Positions 21,781 to 34,538 are shown, counted from the stretch's first letter. The stretch is 64,000 bases of DNA from Linyphia triangularis (GCA_963978545.1 OZ021722.1:35791365-35855364); one strand, 5' to 3'. The notes: a model not told the origin generated them from the letters alone. Numbers and translations are program-made.

Positions 21781-22163
21781 CAGAATGCTTACGTATTCAA
21801 ATAAATTTTATATTTAATAAAATAATGAAGAAAATTATACGGAAACATTTTAATAATCCTCGACCTACTCAAGGGTGAAATAATTGGGAAAAAAATTACG
21901 TTCAACTGAAATTTGAGCTGGTATCGCTTTATCCAGAGACAAGAGTGCTGACCATTACACCATTGAACTTAATTTTCCCACGCAAGGAATCGAAAATTGG
22001 CATCCTGGGTGAGATCTAGTATTCCTAACCATATGACAAAAGATTCTAATGAATTGCATTTTATCATCCATTTGATTCAATAACTATATTGCGTAAAAAA
22101 TATATATATCCAAAAATATTTCATTCCAGATATATTTAGACATGATAGATTTAACAAAAAACT

Positions 22164-22312
22164 AGGTTCTAGGGAGATTCGAACTCGGATTGCTGGATTC
22201 AAAGTCCAAAGTGCTAACCATTACACCATAGAACCCAAATTTCCCACGCCGGGAATCGAACCCGGGCCGCCTGAGTGAAAGCCAGGAATCCTAATTTCTA
22301 GACCACATGGGA
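22164..22312 (-). tRNA. tRNA-Glu(TTC) + tRNA-Gln(TTG) pair
   Basis: Glu 22241-22312 (altered D loop), Gln 22164-22235 (Aq). Confidence 0.75.
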
Positions 22313-22428
22313 CAATAAGCCTACGCATTCAAACACTTTAGATATTTAATAAAATTATAAATTGAATTATACGTAACATTTTAAAAATCATCGCATACAT
22401 GAGGGATATTAATTTAGAAAAAAAACTT

Positions 22429-22577
22429 AGGTTCTACCGAGATTCGAACTCGGATCGCTGGATTCAGAGTCCAGAGTGCTGACCATTACACCATAGAACC
22501 CAATTTTCCTACGCCGGTAATCGAACCCGTGCCGCCTGGGTGAAAGCCAGGAATCCTAACCACTAGACCACATGGGA
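22429..22577 (-). tRNA. tRNA-Glu(TTC) + tRNA-Gln(CTG) pair
   Basis: Glu 22506-22577 (C4-A69, T-stem changes), Gln 22429-22500 (A). Confidence 0.86.
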
Positions 22578-22693
22578 CAATAAGCCTACGCATTCAAACA
22601 CTTTAGATATTTAATAAAATTATAAATTGAATTATACGTAAAATTTTAAAAATCATCGCATACATGAGGGATATTAATTTAGAAAAAAAATTT

Positions 22694-22842
22694 AGGTTCT
22701 ACCGAGATTCGAACTTGGATCGCTGGATTCAGAGTCCAGAGTGCTGACCATTACACCTTAGAACACAATTTTCCCAAGCCGGGAATCGAACCCGGGCCGC
22801 CTGGGTGAAAGCCAGGAATCCTAACCACTAGACCACATGGGA
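22694..22842 (-). tRNA. tRNA-Glu(TTC) + tRNA-Gln(CTG) pair
   Basis: Glu 22771-22842 (T6-T67), Gln 22694-22765 (A-U1, one T-stem change). Confidence 0.86.
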
Positions 22843-23225
22843 CAGAATACCTACGTATTCAAATAAATTTTATATTTAATAAAATAATGCAGAAAATTAT
22901 ACAGAAACATTTTATTAATCCTTGACATACTCAAGGGTGAAATAATTGGAAAAAAATTACGTTTAACTGAAATTTGAGCTGGTATCGCTTTATCCAGAGA
23001 CAAGAGTGCTGACCATTACATCATTGAACTTAATTTTCCCACGCAAGGAATCAAAAATTGGCAGCCTGGGTGAGATCTAGTATTCCTAACCATATGACAA
23101 AATAGTCTAATGAATTGCATTTTATCATCAATTTGATTCAATAACTATTTTGCTTAAAAAATATATATATCCAAAAATATTTCATTTCTGATATATTTAT
23201 GCATGATAGATTTAACAAAAAGACT

Positions 23226-23374
23226 AGGTTCTACCGAGTTTCGAAATCGGATCGATGGATTCAAGTTCCAGAGTGCTGACCATTACACCTTAGAACACAA
23301 TTTTCCCACGCCGGGAATCGAACCCGGGCCGCTTGGGTGAGAGCCGGGAATCCTAACCACTAGACCACGTGGGA
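23226..23374 (-). tRNA. tRNA-Glu(CTC) + diverged tRNA-Gln(TTG)
   Basis: Glu 23303-23374 (weak anticodon stem), Gln 23226-23297 (B). Confidence 0.8.
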
Positions 23375-23761
23375 CAGAATGCTTACGTATTCAAATAAAT
23401 TTTATATTTAAAAAAATAATGAAGAAAATTATACAGAAACATTTTATTAATCTTTGACATACTCAAGGGTGAAATAATTGGAAAAAAAACTTACGTTCTA
23501 CTGAAATATGAGCTGGTATTGCTGGATCAAGAGATAAGAGTGCTGACCATTACATCATTGAACTTAATTTTCCCTCGCAAGGAATCGAAAATTGGCAGAC
23601 TGGGTGAGATCTAGTATTCCTAACCATATGACAAAAGAGTCTAATGAATTGCATTTTATCATCCATTTGATTCAATAACTATATTGCGTAAAAAATATAT
23701 ATATATCCAAAAATATTTCATTCCAGATATATTTATACATGATAGATTTAACAAAAAGACT

Positions 23762-23910
23762 AGGTTCTACCGAGTTTCGAAATCGGATCGATGGATTCAA
23801 GTTCCAGAGTGCTGACCATTACACCTTAGAACACAATTTTCCCACGCCGGGAATCGAACCCGGACTGCCTGGGTGAAAGCCAGGAATCCTAACCACTAGA
23901 CCACATGGGA
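23762..23910 (-). tRNA. tRNA-Glu(TTC) + diverged tRNA-Gln(TTG)
   Basis: Glu 23839-23910 (one T-stem change), Gln 23762-23833 (B). Confidence 0.85.
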
Positions 23911-24293
23911 CGGAATGCCTACGTATTAAATAAGTTTTATATTTAATAAAATAATGAAGAAAATTATACGGAAACAATTTAATAATCCTCAACATACTCA
24001 AGGGTGAAATAATTGGAAAAAAACTTACGTTCTACTGAAATTTAGTTGGTATCGCTGGATCCAGAGACAAGAGTGCTGACCATTACACCATTGAACTTAA
24101 TTTTCCCAAGCAAGGAATCGAAAATTGGCAGCCTGGGTGAGATCTAGTATTCCTAACCATATGACAAAAGAGTCTAATGAATTGCATTTTATCATCCATT
24201 TGATTCAATAACTATATTGCGTAAAAAATATATATATATCCAAAAATATTTAAATCCAGATAAATTTAGACATGATAGATTTAACAAAAAACT

Positions 24294-24442
24294 AGGTTCT
24301 ACCGAGATTCGAACTCGGATCGCTGGATTCAAATTCTAGAGTGCTGACCATTACACCTTAGAACACAATTTTCCCACGCCGGGAATCGAACCCGGGCAAC
24401 CTGGGTGAAAGCCAGGAATCCTAACCACTAGACCACATGGGA
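24294..24442 (-). tRNA. tRNA-Glu(TTC) + tRNA-Gln(TTG) pair
   Basis: Glu 24371-24442 (GGTTGCCCGGG variant before the T stem), Gln 24294-24365 (class A T arm, class D anticodon arm, T1). Confidence 0.83.
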
Positions 24443-24826
24443 CAGAATGCTTACGTATTCAAATAAATTTTATATTTAATAAAATAATGAAGAAAATTAT
24501 ACGGAAACATTTTAATAATCCTCGACCTACTCAAGGGTGAAATAATTGGGAAAAAAATTACGTTCAACTGAAATTTGAGCTGGTATCGCTTTATCCAGAG
24601 ACAAGAGTGCTGACCATTACATCATTGAACTTAATTTTCCCACGCAAGGAATCGAAAATTGGCAGCCTGGGTGAGATCTAGTATTCCTAACCATATGACA
24701 AAAGATTCTAATGAATTGCATTTTATCATCCATTTGATTCAATAACTATATTGCGTAAAAAATATATATATCCAAAAATATTTCATTCCAGATATATTTA
24801 GACACGATAGATTTAACAAAAAACCT

Positions 24827-24975
24827 AGGTTCTACCGAGATTCGAACTCGGATCGCTGGATTCAAAGTCCAGAGTGCTAACCATTACACCATAGAACCCA
24901 AATTTCCCACGCCGGTAATCGAACCCGGGCCACTTGGGTGAGAGCCAGGAATCCTAACCACTAGACCACATGGGA
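24827..24975 (-). tRNA. tRNA-Glu(CTC) + tRNA-Gln(TTG) pair
   Basis: Glu 24904-24975 (T-stem and anticodon-stem single mismatches), Gln 24827-24898 (A, fully paired). Confidence 0.87.
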
Positions 24976-25091
24976 CAATAAGCCTACGCATTCAAACACT
25001 TTAGATATTTAATAAAATTTTAATGTCAACTATACGTAAAATTTTAAAAATCATCGCATACATGAGAGATATTAATTTAGAAAAAAAACTT

Positions 25092-25240
25092 AGGTTCTAC
25101 CGAGATTCGAACTCGGATCGCTGGATTCAGAGTCCAGAGTGCTTACCATTACACCAGAGAACTCAACTTTCCCACGCATGGCATCGAACACGGGCCACTT
25201 GGGTGAAAGCCAGGAATCCTAACCACTAGACCTCATGGGA
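25092..25240 (-). tRNA. Damaged tRNA-Glu(TTC) + tRNA-Gln(CTG)
   Basis: Glu 25169-25240 (broken T arm), Gln 25092-25163 (A-A1). Exact counterpart of 7588 at +17,504, including the rare CTCATGGGA end of Glu. Confidence 0.7.
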
Positions 25241-25624
25241 CAGAATGCCTAAGTATTCAAATAAGTTTTATATTTCATAAAATAATGAAGAAAATTATAC
25301 GGAAACATTTTAATAATTCCCGACATACTCAAGGGTGAAATAATTGGAAAAAAAATTACGTTCTACTGAAATTTTAGCTGGTATCGCTGGATCCAGAGAC
25401 AAGAGTGCTGACCATTACATCAATGAACTTAATTTTCCCACGCCAGGAATCAAAAATTGGCAGCCTGGGTGAGATCTAGTACTCCTAACCATATGACAAA
25501 AGAATCTAATGAATTGCATTTTATCATCCTTTTGATTCAATAACTATATTGCGTAATAAATACATATGTCCAAATATATTTCATTCCAGATATATTTATA
25601 CATGATAGATTTAACAAAAAAACT

Positions 25625-25773
25625 AGGTTCTACCGAGATTCGAACTCGGATCGCAGGATTCAAAGTCCAGAGTGCTAACCATTACACCATAGAACCCAAA
25701 TTTCCCACACCGGGAATCGAACCCGGGCTGCTTGGGTGAAAGCCAGGAATCCTAACCACTAGACCACATGGGA
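25625..25773 (-). tRNA. tRNA-Glu(TTC) + tRNA-Gln(TTG) pair
   Basis: Glu 25702-25773, Gln 25625-25696 (A28). Counterpart of 8121 at +17,504. Confidence 0.85.
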
Positions 25774-25889
25774 CAATAAGCCTACGCATTCAAACACTTT
25801 AGATATTTAATAAAATTTTAATGTCAACTATACGTAAAATTTTAAAAATCATCGCATACATGAGAGATATTAATTTAGAAAAAAAACTT

Positions 25890-26038
25890 AGGTTCTACCG
25901 AGATTCGAACTCGGATCGCTGGATTCAGAGTCCAGAGTGCTTACCATTACACCAGAGAACTCAACTTTCCCACGCATGGCATCGAACACGGGCCACTTGG
26001 GTGAAAGCCAGGAATCCTAACCACTAGACCACATGGGA
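25890..26038 (-). tRNA. Damaged tRNA-Glu(TTC) + tRNA-Gln(CTG)
   Basis: Glu 25967-26038 (broken T arm), Gln 25890-25961 (A-A1). Confidence 0.7.
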
Positions 26039-26422
26039 CAGAATGCCTAAGTATTCAAATAAGTTTTATATTTCATAAAATAATGAAGAAAATTATACGG
26101 AAACATTTTAATAATTCCCGACATACTCAAGGGTGAAATAATTGGAAAAAAAATTACGTTCTACTGAAATTTTAGCTGGTATCGCTGGATCCAGAGACAA
26201 GAGTGCTGACCATTACATCAATGAACTTAATTTTCCCACGCCAGGAATCAAAAATTGGCAGCCTGGGTGAGATCTAGTACTCCTAACCATATGACAAAAG
26301 AATCTAATGAATTGCATTTTATCATCCTTTTGATTCAATAACTATATTGCGTAATAAATACATATGTCCAAAAATATTTCATTCCAGATATATTTATACA
26401 TGATAGATTTAACAAAAAAACT

Positions 26423-26571
26423 AGGTTCTACCGAGATTCGAACTCCGATCGCAGGATTCAAAGTCCAGAGTGCTAACCATTACACCATAGAACCCAAATT
26501 TCCCACACCGGGAATCGAACCCGGGCTGCCTGGGTGAAAGCCAGGAATCCTAACCACTAGACCACATGGGA
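26423..26571 (-). tRNA. tRNA-Glu(TTC) + tRNA-Gln(TTG) pair
   Basis: Glu 26500-26571, Gln 26423-26494 (A28 with the G50-G64 mismatch shared with 8919). Confidence 0.85.
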
Positions 26572-26687
26572 CAATAAGCCTACGCATTCAAACACTTTAG
26601 ATATTTAATAAAATTATAAAGTCAACTATACGTAAAATTTTAAAAATCATCGCATACATGAGGGATATTAATTTAGAAAAAAAACTT

Positions 26688-26836
26688 AGGTTCTACCGAG
26701 ATTTGAACTCGGATCGCTGGATTCAGAGTAGAGAGTGCTTACCATTACAACATAGAACTCAACTTTCCCACGCATGGCATCGAACCCGGGTCACTTGGGT
26801 GAAAGCCAGGAATCCTAACCACTAGACCACATGGGA
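26688..26836 (-). tRNA. Damaged tRNA-Glu(TTC) + tRNA-Gln(CTG)
   Basis: Glu 26765-26836 (T-stem mismatches), Gln 26688-26759 (A1, broken anticodon stem). Confidence 0.7.
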
Positions 26837-27219
26837 CAGAATGCCTACGTATTCAAATAAGTTTTATATTTCATAAAATAATGAAGAAAATTATACGGAA
26901 ACATTTTAATAATCCTCGACATACTCAAGGGTGAAATAATTGGAAAAAAATTTACGTTCTACTGAAATTTTAGCTGGTATCGCTGGATCCAGAGACAAGA
27001 GTGTTGACCATTACATCAATGAACTTAATTTTCCCACGCAAGGAATCAAAAATTGGCAGCCTGGGTGAGATCTAGTACTCCTAACCATATGACAAAAGAG
27101 TCTAAAGAATTGCATTTTATCATCCTTTTGATTCAATAACTATATTGCGTACAAAATACATATATCCAAAAATATTTCATTCCAGATATATTTAGACATG
27201 ATAGATTTAACAAAAAACT

Positions 27220-27368
27220 AGGTTCTAGGGAGATTCGAACTCGGATTGCTGGATTCAAAGTCCAAAGTGCTAACCATTACACCATAGAACCCAAATTTCC
27301 CACGCCGGGAATCGAACCCGGGCCGCCTGAGTGAAAGCCAGGAATCCTAATTTCTAGACCACATGGGA
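27220..27368 (-). tRNA. tRNA-Glu(TTC) + tRNA-Gln(TTG) pair
   Basis: Glu 27297-27368 (altered D loop), Gln 27220-27291 (Aq). Confidence 0.75.
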
Positions 27369-27484
27369 CAATAAGCCTACGCATTCAAACACTTTAGATA
27401 TTTAATAAAATTATAAAGTCAACTGTACGTAACATTTTAAAAATCATCGCATACATGAGGGATATTAATTTAGAAAAAAAACTT

Positions 27485-27633
27485 AGGTTCTACCGAGATT
27501 CGAACTCGGATCGCTGGATTCAGAGTCCAGAGTGCTGACCATTACACCATAGAACCCAATTTTCCCACGCCGGGAATCGAACCCGGGCCGCATGGGTGAA
27601 AGCCAGGAATCCTAACCACTAGACCACATGGGA
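27485..27633 (-). tRNA. tRNA-Glu(TTC) + tRNA-Gln(CTG) pair
   Basis: Glu 27562-27633 (near canonical), Gln 27485-27556 (A, fully paired). Confidence 0.93.
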
Positions 27634-27749
27634 CAATAAGCCTACGCATTCAAACACTTTAGATATTTAATAAAATTATAAATTGAATTATACGTAAAAT
27701 TTTAAAAATCATCGCATACATGAGGGATATTAATTTAGAAAAAAAATTT

Positions 27750-27898
27750 AGGTTTTACCGAGATTCGAACTCGGATCGCTGGATTCAGAGTCCAGAGTGC
27801 TGACCATTACACCTTAGAACACAATTTTCCCAAGCCGGGAATCGAACCCGGGCCGCCTGGGTGAAAGCCAGGAATCCTAACCACTAGACCACATGGGA
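27750..27898 (-). tRNA. tRNA-Glu(TTC) + tRNA-Gln(CTG) pair
   Basis: Glu 27827-27898 (T6-T67), Gln 27750-27821 (A-U1, C5-A68). Confidence 0.86.
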
Positions 27899-28284
27899 CA
27901 GAATGCCTACGTATTCAAATAAATTTTATATTTAATAAAATAATGAAGAAAATTATACAGAAACATTTTATTAATCATTGACATACTCAAGGGTTAAATA
28001 ATTGGAAAAAAACTTACGTTCTACTGAAATATGATCTGGTATCGCTTTATCCAGAGACAAGAATGCTGACCATTACATCATTGAACTTAATTTTCCCACG
28101 CAAGGAATCAAAAATTGGCAGCCTGGGTGAGATCTAGTATTCCTAACCATATGACAAAATAGTCTAATGAATTGCAATTTATCATCCTTTTGATTCAATA
28201 ACTATATTGCGTAAAAAATATATATATATCCAAAAATATTTCATTCCAGATATATTTATACATGATAGATTTAACAAAAAGACT

Positions 28285-28433
28285 AGGTTCTACCGAGTTT
28301 CGAAATCGGATCGATGGATTCAAGTTCCAGAGTGCTGACCATTACACCTTAGAACACAATTTTCCCACGCCGGGAATCGAACCCGGGCCGCCTGGGTGAA
28401 AGCCAGGAATCCTAACCACTAGACCACATGGGA
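28285..28433 (-). tRNA. tRNA-Glu(TTC) + diverged tRNA-Gln(TTG)
   Basis: Glu 28362-28433 (canonical), Gln 28285-28356 (B). Confidence 0.9.
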
Positions 28434-28815
28434 CAGAATGCCTACGTATTAAATAAGTTTTATATTTAATAAAATAATGAAGAAAATTATACGGAAACAT
28501 TTTAATAATCCTCAACATATTTAAGGGTAAAATAATTGGGAAAAAAATTACGTTCAACTGAAATTTGAGCTGGTATCGCTTTATCCAGAGACAAGAGTGC
28601 TGACCATTACATCATTGAACTTAATTTTCCCACGCAAGGAATCGAAAATTGGCAGCCTGGGTGAGATCTAGTATTCCTAACCATATGACAAAAGATTCTA
28701 ATGAATTGCATTTTATCATCCATTTGATTCAATAACTATATTGCGTAAAAAATATATATATCCAAAAATATTTCATTCCAGATATATTTAGACATGATAG
28801 ATTTAACAAAAAACT

Positions 28816-28964
28816 AGGTTCTACCGAGATTCGAACTCGGATCGCTGGATTCAAATTCTAGAGTGCTACCCCTTACACGATAGAACCAATCTTTCCCACG
28901 CCGGGAATCGAACCCGGGCCGCCTGGGTGAGAGCCAGGAATCCTAACCACTAGACCACGTGGGA
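28816..28964 (-). tRNA. tRNA-Glu(CTC) + tRNA-Gln(TTG) class D
   Basis: Glu 28893-28964 (all stems paired), Gln 28816-28887 (D with a class A T stem). Confidence 0.9.
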
Positions 28965-29352
28965 CAGAATGCTTACGTATTCAAATAAATTTTATATTTA
29001 ATAAAATAATGAAGAAAATTATACAGAAACATTTTATTAATATTTGACATACTCAAGGGTGAAATAATTGGAAAAAAACTTACGTTCTACTGAAATATGA
29101 GCTGGTATTGCTGGATCAAGAGATAAGAGTGCTGACCATTACATCATTGAACTTAATTTTCCCTCGCAAGGAATCGAAAATTTTCAGCCTAGGTGAGATC
29201 TTGTACTCCTAACCCTATGACAAAAGATACTCATGAATTGCAATTTATCATCCTTTTGATTCAATAACTATATTGCGTAAAATATATATATATATATCCA
29301 AAAATATTTCATTCCAGATATATTTATACATGATAGATTTAACAAAAAGACT

Positions 29353-29501
29353 AGGTTCTACCGAGTTTCGAAATCGGATCGCTGGAATCAAGTTCCAGAG
29401 TGCTGACCATTACACCTTAGAACACAATTTTCCCACGCCGGGAATCGAACCCGGGCCGCCTGGGTGAAAGCCAGGAATCCTAACCACTAGACCACATGGG
29501 A
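29353..29501 (-). tRNA. tRNA-Glu(TTC) + diverged tRNA-Gln(TTG)
   Basis: Glu 29430-29501 (canonical), Gln 29353-29424 (B). Confidence 0.9.
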
Positions 29502-29885
29502 CAGAATGCCTATGTATTCAAATAAATTTTATATTTAAAAAAATAACGAAGAAAATTATACGGAAACATTTTAATAATTCCCGACATACTCAAGGGTGAA
29601 ATAATTGGAAAAAAAATTACGTTCTACTGAAATTTTAGCTGGTATCGCTGGATCCAGAGACAAGAGTGCTGACCATTACATCAATGAACTTAATTTTCCC
29701 ACGCCAGGAATCAAAAATTGGCAGCCTGGGTGAGATCTAGTACTCCTAACCATATGACAAAAGAATCTAATGAATTGCATTTTATCATCCTTTTGATTCA
29801 ATAACTATATTGCGTAATAAATACATATGTCCAAAAATATTTCATTCCAGATATATTTATACATGATAGATTTAACAAAAAAACT

Positions 29886-30034
29886 AGGTTCTACCGAGAT
29901 TCGAACTCGGATCGCAGGATTCAAAGTCCAGAGTGCTAACCATTACACCATATAACCCAAATTTCCCACACCGGGAATCGAACCCGGGCCGCCTGGGTGA
30001 AAGCCAGGAATCCTAACCACTAGAGAACATGGGA
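29886..30034 (-). tRNA. tRNA-Glu(TTC) + tRNA-Gln(TTG) pair
   Basis: Glu 29963-30034 (D-arm GTTCTCTAG variant), Gln 29886-29957 (A28, C5 changed to A? reads GGTTATA, one more acceptor mismatch). Confidence 0.8.
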
Positions 30035-30150
30035 CAATAAGCCTACGCATTCAAACACTTTAGATATTTAATAAAATTATAAAGTCAACTATACGTAAAA
30101 TTTTAAAAATCATCGCATACATGAGGGATATTAATTTAGAAAAAAAACTT

Positions 30151-30299
30151 AGGTTCTACCGAGATTCGAACTCGGATCGCTGGATTCAGAGTAGAGAGTG
30201 CTTACCATTACAACATAGAACTCAACTTTCCCACGCATGGCATCGAACCCGGGTCACTTGGGTGAAAGCCAGGAATCCTAACCACTAGACCACATGGGA
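30151..30299 (-). tRNA. Damaged tRNA-Glu(TTC) + tRNA-Gln(CTG)
   Basis: Glu 30228-30299 (T-stem mismatches), Gln 30151-30222 (A1, broken anticodon stem). Confidence 0.7.
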
Positions 30300-30682
30300 C
30301 AGAATGCCTACGTATTCAAATAAGTTTTATATTTCATAAAATAATGAAGAAAATTATACGGAAACATTTTAATAATCCTCGACATACTCAAGGGTGAAAT
30401 AATTGGAAAAAAATTTACGTTCTACTGAAATTTTAGCTGGTATCGCTGGATCCAGAGACAAGAGTGGTGACCATTACATCAATGAACTTAATTTTCCCAC
30501 GCAAGGAATCAAAAATTGGCAGCCTGGGTGAGATCTAGTACTCCTAACCATATGACAAAAGAGTCTAAAGAATTGCATTTTATCATCCTTTTGATTCAAT
30601 AACTACATTGCGTACAAAATACATATATCCAAAAATATTTCATTCCAGATATATTTAGACATGATAGATTTAACAAAAAACT

Positions 30683-30831
30683 AGGTTCTACCGAGATTCG
30701 AACTCGGATCGCTGGATTCAAAGTCCAGAGTGCTTACCATTACACCATAGAACTCAACTTTCCCACTCCGGGAATCGAACCCGGGCCACTTGGGTGAGAG
30801 CCAGGAATCCTAACCACTAGACCACATGGGA
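30683..30831 (-). tRNA. tRNA-Glu(CTC) + tRNA-Gln(TTG) pair
   Basis: Glu 30760-30831, Gln 30683-30754 (A-A1). Counterpart of 11312 at +19,371. Confidence 0.86.
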
Positions 30832-30947
30832 CAATAAGCCTACGCATTCAAACACTTTAGATATTTAATAAAATTTTAATGTCAACTATACGTAAAATTT
30901 TAAAAATCATCGCATACATGAGAGATATTTATTTAGAAAAAAAACTT

Positions 30948-31096
30948 AGGTTCTACCGAGATTCGAACTCGGAACGCGGGATTCAGAGTCCAGAGTGCTG
31001 ACCATCACACCTTAGAACACAATTTTCCCATGCCGGGAATCGAACCCGGGCCGCCTTGGTGAAAGCCAGGAATCCTAACCACTAGACCACATGGGA
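30948..31096 (-). tRNA. tRNA-Glu(TTC) + tRNA-Gln(CTG) pair
   Basis: Glu 31025-31096, Gln 30948-31019 (A-U1, T28-C42). Confidence 0.86.
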
Positions 31097-31479
31097 CAGA
31101 ATGCCTACGTATTCAAATAAATTTTATATTTAATAAAATAATGCAGAAAATTATACAGAAACATTTTATTAATCCTTGACATACTCAAGGGTGAAATAAT
31201 TGGAAAAAAATTACGTTCAACTGAAATTTGAGCTGGTATCGCTTTATCCAGAGACAAGAGTGCTGACCATTACTTCATTGAACTTAATTTTCCCACGCAA
31301 GGAATCGAAAATTGGCAGCCTGGGAGAGATCTAGTATTCCTAACCATATGACAAAATAGTCTAATGAATTGCATTTTATCATCAATTTGATTCAATAACT
31401 ATATTGCTTAAAAAATATATATATCCAAAAATATTTCATTTCTGATATATTTATGCATGATAAATTTAACAAAAACACT

Positions 31480-31628
31480 AGGTTCTACCGAGATTAGAAA
31501 TCGGTTCGCCGGATTCAAAGTCTAGAGTTCTACCCATTACACGATAGAACCAATCTTTTCCACGCCGAGAATCGAACCCGGGCCGCCTGGGTGAGAGCCA
31601 GGAATCCTAACCACTAGACCACGTGGGA
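31480..31628 (-). tRNA. tRNA-Glu(CTC) + diverged tRNA-Gln(TTG)
   Basis: Glu 31557-31628 (same two single changes as 12186), Gln 31480-31551 (C). Confidence 0.83.
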
Positions 31629-32014
31629 CAGAATGCTTACGTATTCAAATAAATTTTATATTTAATAAAATAATGAAGAAAATTATACAGAAACATTTTA
31701 TTAAACTTTGACATACTCAAGGGTGAAATAATTGGATAAAAACTTACGTTCTACTGAAATATGAGCTGGTATTGCTGGATCAAGAGATAAGAGTGCTGAC
31801 CATTACATCATTGAACTTAATTTTCCCTCGCAAGGAATCGAAAATTGGCAGCCTGGGTGAGATCTTGTACTCCTAACCCTATGACAAAAGATACTCATGA
31901 ATTGCAATTTATCATCCTTTTGATTCAATAATTATATTGCGTAAAAAATATATATATATCCAAAAATATTTCATTCCAGATATATTTATACATGATAGAT
32001 ATAACAAAAAGACT

Positions 32015-32163
32015 AGGTTCTACCGAGTTTCGAAATCGGATCGCTGGATTCAAGTTCCAGAGTGCTGACCATTACACCTTAGAACACAATTTTCAAACGC
32101 CGGGAATCGAACCCAGGCCGCCTGGGTGAAAGCCAGGAATCCTAACCACTAGACCACATGGGA
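32015..32163 (-). tRNA. tRNA-Glu(TTC) + diverged tRNA-Gln(TTG)
   Basis: Glu 32092-32163 (3' acceptor strand TTTGA, two pairs lost), Gln 32015-32086 (B). The earlier counterpart at 12721 lacks the acceptor damage. Confidence 0.8.
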
Positions 32164-32546
32164 CAGAATGCCTACGTATTAAATAAATTTATATTTAATA
32201 AAATAATGAAGAAAATTATACGGAAACATTTTAATAATCCTCGACATACTCAAGGGTGAAATAATTGGAAAAAAACTTACGTTCTACTGAAATTTAGTTG
32301 GTATCGCTGGATCCTGAGACAAGAGTGCTGACCATTACACCATTGAACTTAATTTTCCCACGCAAGGAATCGAAAATTGGCAGCCTGGGTGAGATCTAGT
32401 ATTCCTAACCATATGACAAAAGATTCTAATGAATTGCATTTTATCATCCATTTGATTCAATAACTATATTGCGTAAAAAAAAAAATATATATCCATAAAT
32501 ATTTAAATCCAGATATATTTAGACATGATAGATTTAACAAAAAACT

Positions 32547-32695
32547 AGGTTCTACCGAGATTTGAACTCGGATCGCTGGATTCAAAGTCCAGAGTGCTAA
32601 CCATTACAATATAGAACCCAAATTTCCCACGCCGGGAATCGTACGCGGGCCGCCTGGGTGAAAGCCAGGAATCCTAACCACTAGACCACATGGTA
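32547..32695 (-). tRNA. tRNA-Glu(TTC) + tRNA-Gln(TTG) pair
   Basis: Glu 32624-32695 (GTACGATTC T arm, TACCATG end), Gln 32547-32618 (A). Confidence 0.8.
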
Positions 32696-32811
32696 CAATA
32701 AGCCTACGCATTCAAACACTTTAGATATTTAATAAAATTATAAAGTCAACTATACGTAAAATTTTAAAAATCATCGCATACATGAGGGATATTAATTTAG
32801 AAAAAAAACTT

Positions 32812-32951
32812 AGGTTCTACCGAGATTCGAACTCGGATCGCTGGATTCAGAGTCCAGAGTTACACCATAGAACCCAATTTTCCCACGCCGGGAATCGAAC
32901 CTGTGCCGCCTGGGTGAAAGCCAGGAATCCTAACCACTAGACCACATGGGA
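32812..32951 (-). tRNA. tRNA-Glu(TTC) + D-arm-deleted tRNA-Gln(CTG)
   Basis: Glu 32880-32951, Gln 32812-32874 (Adel). Confidence 0.75.
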
Positions 32952-33335
32952 CAGAATGCCTACGTATTCAAATAAATTTTATATTTAATAAAATAATGAA
33001 GAAAATTATACAGAAACATTTTATTAATCATTGACATACTCAAGGGTGAAATAATTGGAAAAAAACATACGTTCTACTGAAATATGAGCTGGTATTGCTG
33101 GATCAAGAGACAAGAGTGCTGACCATTACATCATTGAACTTAATTTTCCCTCGCAAGGAATCGAAAATTGGCAGCCTGGGTGAGATCTAGTATTCCTAAC
33201 CATATGACAAAAGAGTCTAATGAATTGCATTTTATCATCCATTTGTTTCAATAACTATATTGCTTAAAATATATATATATCCAAAAATATTTCATTTCTG
33301 ATATATTTATGTATGATAGATTTAACAAAAGCACT

Positions 33336-33484
33336 AGGTTCTACCGAGATTAGAAATCGGTTCGCTGGATTCAAAGTCTAGAGTGCTACCCATTACACGA
33401 TAGAACCAATCTTTCCCACGCCAGGAATCGAACCCGGGCCGCCTCGGTGAGAGCCACGAATCCTTACCACTTGACCACGTGGGA
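33336..33484 (-). tRNA. tRNA-Glu(CTC) + diverged tRNA-Gln(TTG)
   Basis: Glu 33413-33484 (several T-stem, anticodon-stem and D-arm changes), Gln 33336-33407 (C). Confidence 0.76.
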
Positions 33485-33867
33485 CAGAATGCTTACGTAT
33501 TCAAATAAATTTTATATTTAATAAAATAATGAAGAAAATTATACGGAAACATTTTAATAATCCTCGACCTACTCAAGGGTGAAATAATTGGGAAAAAAAT
33601 TACGTTCAACTGAAATTTGAGCTGGTATCGCTTTATCCAGAGACAAGAGTGCTGACCATTACACCATTGAACTTAATTTTCCCACGCAAGGAATCGAAAA
33701 TTGGCATCCTGGGTGAGATCTAGTATTCTTAACCATATGACAAAAGATTCTAATGAATTGCATTTTATCATCCATTTGATTCAATAACTATATTGCGTAA
33801 AAAATATATATATCCAAAAATATTTCATTCCAGATATATTTAGACATGATAGATTTAACAAAAAACT

Positions 33868-34016
33868 AGGTTCTAGGGAGATTCGAACTCGGATTGCTGG
33901 ATTCAAAGTCCAAAGTGCTAACCATTACACCATAGAACCCAAATTTCCCACGCCGGGAATCGAACCCGGGCCGCCTGAGTGAAAGCCAGGAATCCTAATT
34001 TCTAGACCACATGGGA
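33868..34016 (-). tRNA. tRNA-Glu(TTC) + tRNA-Gln(TTG) pair
   Basis: Glu 33945-34016 (altered D loop), Gln 33868-33939 (Aq). Confidence 0.75.
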
Positions 34017-34132
34017 CAATAAGCCTACGCATTCAAACACTTTAGATATTTAATAAAATTATAAAGTCAACTGTACGTAACATTTTAAAAATCATCGCAT
34101 ACATGAGGGATATTAATTTAGAAAAAAAACTT

Positions 34133-34281
34133 AGGTTCTACTGAGATTCGAACTCGGATCGCTGGATTCAGAGTCCAGAGTGCTGACCATTACACCATAG
34201 AACCCAATTTTCCTACGCCGGTAATCGAACCCGTGCCGCCTGGGTGAAAGCCAGGAATCCTAACCACTAGACCACATGGGA
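34133..34281 (-). tRNA. tRNA-Glu(TTC) + tRNA-Gln(CTG) pair
   Basis: Glu 34210-34281 (C4-A69, T-stem changes), Gln 34133-34204 (A with one T-stem mismatch). Confidence 0.85.
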
Positions 34282-34397
34282 CAATAAGCCTACGCATTCA
34301 AACACTTTAGATATTTAATAAAATTATAAATTGAATTATACGTAAAATTTTAAAAATCATCGCATACATGAGGGATATTAATTTAGAAAAAAAATTT

Positions 34398-34538
34398 AGG
34401 TTCTACCGAGATTCGAACTCGGATCGCTGGATTCAGAGTCCAGAGTGCTGACCATTACACCTTAGAACACAATTTTCCCAAGCCGGGAATCGAACCCGGG
34501 CCGCCTGGGTGAAAGCCAGGAATCCTAACCACATGGGA
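34398..34538 (-). tRNA. D-arm-deleted tRNA-Glu(TTC) + tRNA-Gln(CTG)
   Basis: Glu 34475-34538 (64 nt, same 8-nt loss as 15636), Gln 34398-34469 (A-U1). Counterpart of 15559 at +18,839. Confidence 0.78.
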